From contig CM075101.1 in the NCBI GenBank assembly GCA_037576195.1, positions 930,001-994,000 of the forward strand: a DNA stretch of 64,000 bases, in the 5' to 3' direction. Under the pieces are notes generated by a model, which was not told the DNA's origin, searched no databases, and was given only the letters and a program-made list of their open reading frames with translations. The position numbers were made by a program, and so were the translations under genes. How positions within the stretch are numbered: position 1 is the first letter of the stretch; each line of letters starts with the position of its first letter. Origin of the DNA: Phytoseiulus persimilis. Its lineage: Eukaryota; Arthropoda; Arachnida; Mesostigmata; Phytoseiidae. Below, piece by piece: positions 60,101 to 64,000 of this stretch.

Positions 60101-62563
60101 CGAGGGCGTTCAAAGTTCGGCACGGGAGGACCCGTTCACATCGAAGTGATGGAGGGGCTAAATATTTCAAGTTCGAGAAAAACAGTTGTTCTTCATTCTC
60201 CGAGCATCGACCCGGTTTGATCACGTCCCGGGCTGGTGGTTCGGTTGTCGGTTCGAGGGCTGTTCCGTACGTTCGATCGTGGTCTTCTTCCGTCTGCGAT
60301 GGTTTTGATAGCGATGCAGCCGAAGAATGCCTTGGGCATGCGGGCTGGCAATTGAACGGACAGGCATACGGCCGCGCCGGTGAATTCGTTCATAGTGTCG
60401 GCTGCCAAAGCTCTTCGCGAGCCGACCGACCGGCCGGCCGCCCGTAAGAACCAGAAACACGAGAAAGTGGGGTACGAGTGAATCTGCTCGTGGGTAGGGG
60501 GTGGAAAGGGAGGGGCTGCATCGAAAGACGAGCGAGGCAGTGGACAAACGCCAACGGCGCTCTTATCGAATTACACAACTCACGCCACTTGGCATTGCAG
60601 TGAGGTTGTCTCCTCAGTGAACGGAACGTAGTCACTGCATGGGGACCTATAAAAAGTTCTTACTATCCTTCCTCCTTGCCGACGTTCTCTAGCACCTGGA
60701 ATGAACCGAGCAGGCTAACAAACGAACCGGGTCGCACGAAAGCAGGCATACAGACAAGCGGAACGTACGCTTCTGCTTTTCGGGGCGAATACAAGTCGTC
60801 GACGTCATCGTCGCCTGCCATTACTGTTTCTGGGGAGAACGACTTCCTCGACCATCGTTACCATCTTCCCCAGGAGTAACGGCCGGTCGCGCGGCTGTCC
60901 GCACGCATCAGCAGCAGCGGAATGAGGGCATAGCGGGGAAAGGAAGTGCATAAGAGTGGTAGGAGTGCTCGTAGAGTTGCTCTACAAGAAGCAACAAAGT
61001 GAGTCAGTGAGTACTACCGATAAGATTCGACAACTGGTACGGCGCACCCTTCGCTCACCAGCGCGAAGTTCGCTCTTGGGAGACTGAAACCTCGACGTGA
61101 CCGTCACCTGCCACTATCCCCCTCAGGCGGACCACGTCTCGATGTTCTGAAAATGGCTTACGACCAGGTTCAGGGTATGGCTCTTGCCTTCTGCTTGAGT
61201 CATGTAATTGTTCGCTCTGGAAAGCCCAGCGTGCACATCAGAACAACGATTCTGTGCTGTTCCGAGATTACTTCATCAACCACCAAAATGAGGTGATCGC
61301 TTCAGCCCGTCGTCAGCAAACTTCAAATGAAATCTTCGCCCCGAGTCTCCACTTTCGGCCATGTGCCTCACACCCCATTTCCGAGTTCCGTCCAGGGAGC
61401 CGTCGGTCTCGTGCTGCACCGACCACTGAGTTTACAGATATATTTTATCATGCGTTCTTCGGCCTAGAAAACGCTCGAAATAGATTCGGCATCAGAAATC
61501 GCCGAGCGTCTGTTCATTTAGTTCGCGTCATAGATCAACCTTGAAGGGCCCATTTGATGACAAGGTCCGAAATCCGGAAGTATCCTGTCATGTCAGCAGG
61601 TTTGATCATCTATTCCTTTCGGTCTACTTGCCTAGCCGTCTTCATGGTCTTCGCACGAGGTGTGCTTGTGTTCAGCCGAATGACTCCCCTTGTCCCAAGC
61701 TCATTCCCAATCAGCGGAGATTCGTAGAGTCGAGATAAGTACAGTTCTCACTCAGATTGTTGACCACATCACGCGGTGACGTATTTCAAAATTATTTTTG
61801 GACAACTCTCTGTAAGCAGATGAACACACTCAGCATTGGGAGCAGGCATCCAATTCATCTGATGTAGATCTCGGATTCCATGCTTATCGGGCGGGAAACG
61901 ACAGCGAGTCAAGACCTCCTCACGGATCTCGTCGTCGAATCGATCCGGCGCGGACGAGAACAGACGCATCAGAGGGCTTCGACAACTTCTGCTCGGGCTC
62001 CAGGAAGAATACCCGGGATGCGCCTCGATGGAGATGATTCACATAGCCTTGATTGCCGAAGCCGAGATGTGCCTCAACTTCGAAGCGAGTTGCATGATAC
62101 GGAAAACACGGTGAACTCACACGACATACCGTAAAAATACTCAAATGAGAGCAATCTCTGCTGGAATACATCCCTCAATTATTGAGGATCCCATGCCGCG
62201 TCGACGCTTCAAATTTATGGAGCCAAAAACTGTGCTTGGCAAGTATGAGCCGGATGAACAATGGAACCAGCTTCGTGCCCCTCTATAGAGTTTGGATACG
62301 CGATTTTTAAGGAGACGCCCATCGCTCTGGGACGGATTTTGGCGTCATTTAATTAGGCGAAAATTCGAGAGAATATTCATGGACAATCAAGCGATACCGG
62401 ATGACTGCGAAGAATCCATTCAGGCAGCTGTGTTCAACAACAGTGTGGCGTTTTTTAATCGGGAATTTCCGAGCTCGATTTGGTTTCGGCCACCACTCTG
62501 TCCATTCTTGAAATCCGTTCGGAAATCAGATTGATAAAGGACTCCGGATCGGTCATTTCAGTT

Positions 62564-62573
62564 GGGGGGGGGG
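62564..62573. repeat. Poly(G) run, 10 nt
   Basis: An uninterrupted guanine run in non-coding sequence. Confidence 0.9.
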
Positions 62574-64000
62574 AGTGTAGTGGAGATCAGCTGCCTCTCC
62601 CAGAATGAGTGCGGTAAGCCTATTGCGGATTCGTACTCACGGAAGGTTCATGATGATGATGGTTCTGAGAGGACGTAACATCCCTGTGTCGAAAAAGTAG
62701 TGGGCATTGTGCGAGGTAGCAACGAGCTCTTCGTGAACATTATGATGAATATAACAGGCTTCGAGTCATTAAAAGTTCAGCTCCGGTGAGAAACGAATTT
62801 CTCTCCGATTGCCGATTCCGGATACGAAGGCGAGCTGTCGAATGAGCGATGAGCGCCCGCTAGTCGTCTTGGCCAACCGGGAGCCCGCAAACTTCGACCT
62901 AGTGTCTTAGACGGTACGGAAGACACTCTGGAGCAGTTAACGAGGACTGACCCTCGACGGGCCCACAGAGCAAACTATGACCAGGTCTCCCATGATGCAT
63001 TGAGTAAGACTCCTTCAAGAGAAAGGAGCTCGCAATCACCCTCGGATACGCAGAGAAAGCGGAGGACACACGACGAGAGAGGAGCGACCTTGAATACCTA
63101 GGGCTTCAAACTTCCTAATGAGCACAAGTAGTCCCTCGAGATAAGCGAGAAACTAGTCGACTTTGGTCCACCGTGCCGGAAGCCAGGGGCCCGGCCAAAC
63201 ATACTGCAAGGCAGTCCTCATCCAGTCCACGGAGCGCATTGAGTGGAAAGGGGATCAACGCCGCCGGGTGCATGATACCTGAGCTCTCGTAGACGTTTGC
63301 ATGTGTTCATTCGAAGCTTCAGAAAAGCCCACCTTAATCAGCGACGTGCGATAAATATGAACTATTAATGAAAAAGCGGCTCGAAAGGAGGACTCAGCTG
63401 GAACGCGCGTCGAACACAATGACCTGCATCCAGTTCCCGATCATGTATGTAGGCTAGGCCATAGCCGGAGGCGGCGAATTTCGAAGCAGACCCCCTCACG
63501 ATCGTTGCTAATGAGGTTCTCACGCTGCTGAATCTCTCCTCCGGCGCTCGACTGGCTACGCAGCACCATGTGTGAGAGGGTCGCGGTTTCCAGTCGACGA
63601 GATCCTCGTTCCAATCGACGCGATTCGTACCTTCAGGAGTCACGATTTTTCAAGTTGAACTCTCTTGTCCCGCATCTCAAACTGTCCTGAAATCCTCAGG
63701 GACCGGTCCGGTTTAGCCGCATGAATGTAACTCGGACACAGTTGCGCGAGCTAGGAAGCGTTTGTCACCGCCATTGTCGGTCACTTGTACATCGCGACCG
63801 ATCCCCGGAGGTTTTACGTAAGTTCGATCGGGATCGCTCGCCCCGCTAGCCGAAAGCTCGCCAGCTTGTAGGCCGGAGCGAAACGACCTGTCTGCGGGAG
63901 AGGCGCAAACACCAGCTACATTTCATGGAGCAATCTCAGTCCCTAGTGACTCAGTTCTCTGGCAACGCACGCTATCACCTCAAAACACGCCTTTTGCAAC

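Larger units (their letters stand above)
54126..64000. other. Stretch without a supported gene
   Basis: No exon with a recognisable domain was found on either strand. Chance frames reach about 180 codons (57527-58060 minus, 59010-59552 minus). Poly(C) and poly(G) runs are listed separately. Confidence 0.45.

Noticed and set aside
1-64000. CRISPR arrays, operons, bacterial regulatory sites or viral genes
   Set aside because: None seen. The introns and gene families show that this is animal nuclear DNA.

Overview
This is a window of animal nuclear DNA. Genes are split by GT-AG introns, most of them 80-300 bp, and coding exons are separated by long stretches without recognisable genes. There is no operon structure and no ribosome-binding sites. 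Five genes can be reconstructed with confidence: lactoylglutathione lyase, mevalonate kinase, an AUTS2/fibrosin-family protein (tay bridge type), seipin and RAD54. A probable first exon of an F-spondin-like secreted protein is also present. The gene set, the compact introns and the long His/Gln and Ser/Thr tracts suggest an arthropod. Near-even base composition with small introns would suit a mesostigmatan mite, but that is only a guess from composition.

Layout. Positions 1-9881 hold nothing I can support as a gene. GLO1 (minus, 9882-10757) and MVK (plus, 11156-13007) are arranged head to head about 0.4 kb apart. The AUTS2/tay homologue (plus) starts at 15347. Its first coding intron is 5.3 kb, the rest of the coding sequence lies in eleven exons from 21092 to 26598, and an AT-rich probable 3' UTR follows to about 28.4 kb. 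Seipin (minus, 17953-19779) lies wholly inside that first intron on the opposite strand. RAD54 (minus, 29276-31776) converges on the tay 3' end. From 31.8 kb on the sequence is nearly gene-free apart from a signal-peptide exon at 38897-39173, whose downstream exons were not found. This long region carries simple repeats, poly(C) runs, a 24-bp perfect palindrome and a fold-back inverted-repeat structure at 53.0-54.1 kb.

The genes serve unrelated housekeeping or developmental roles: methylglyoxal detoxification, isoprenoid synthesis, Polycomb-linked transcription control, lipid-droplet biogenesis, homologous recombination and extracellular matrix. All exon joins were made by hand from splice signals, reading phase and similarity to known families, and every joined CDS is a multiple of three. 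The most unusual points are the nested seipin gene, several short introns that are multiples of three and stop-free, a 30-nt microexon in tay, and the 53-54 kb fold-back. I did not find a clearly new biological system.
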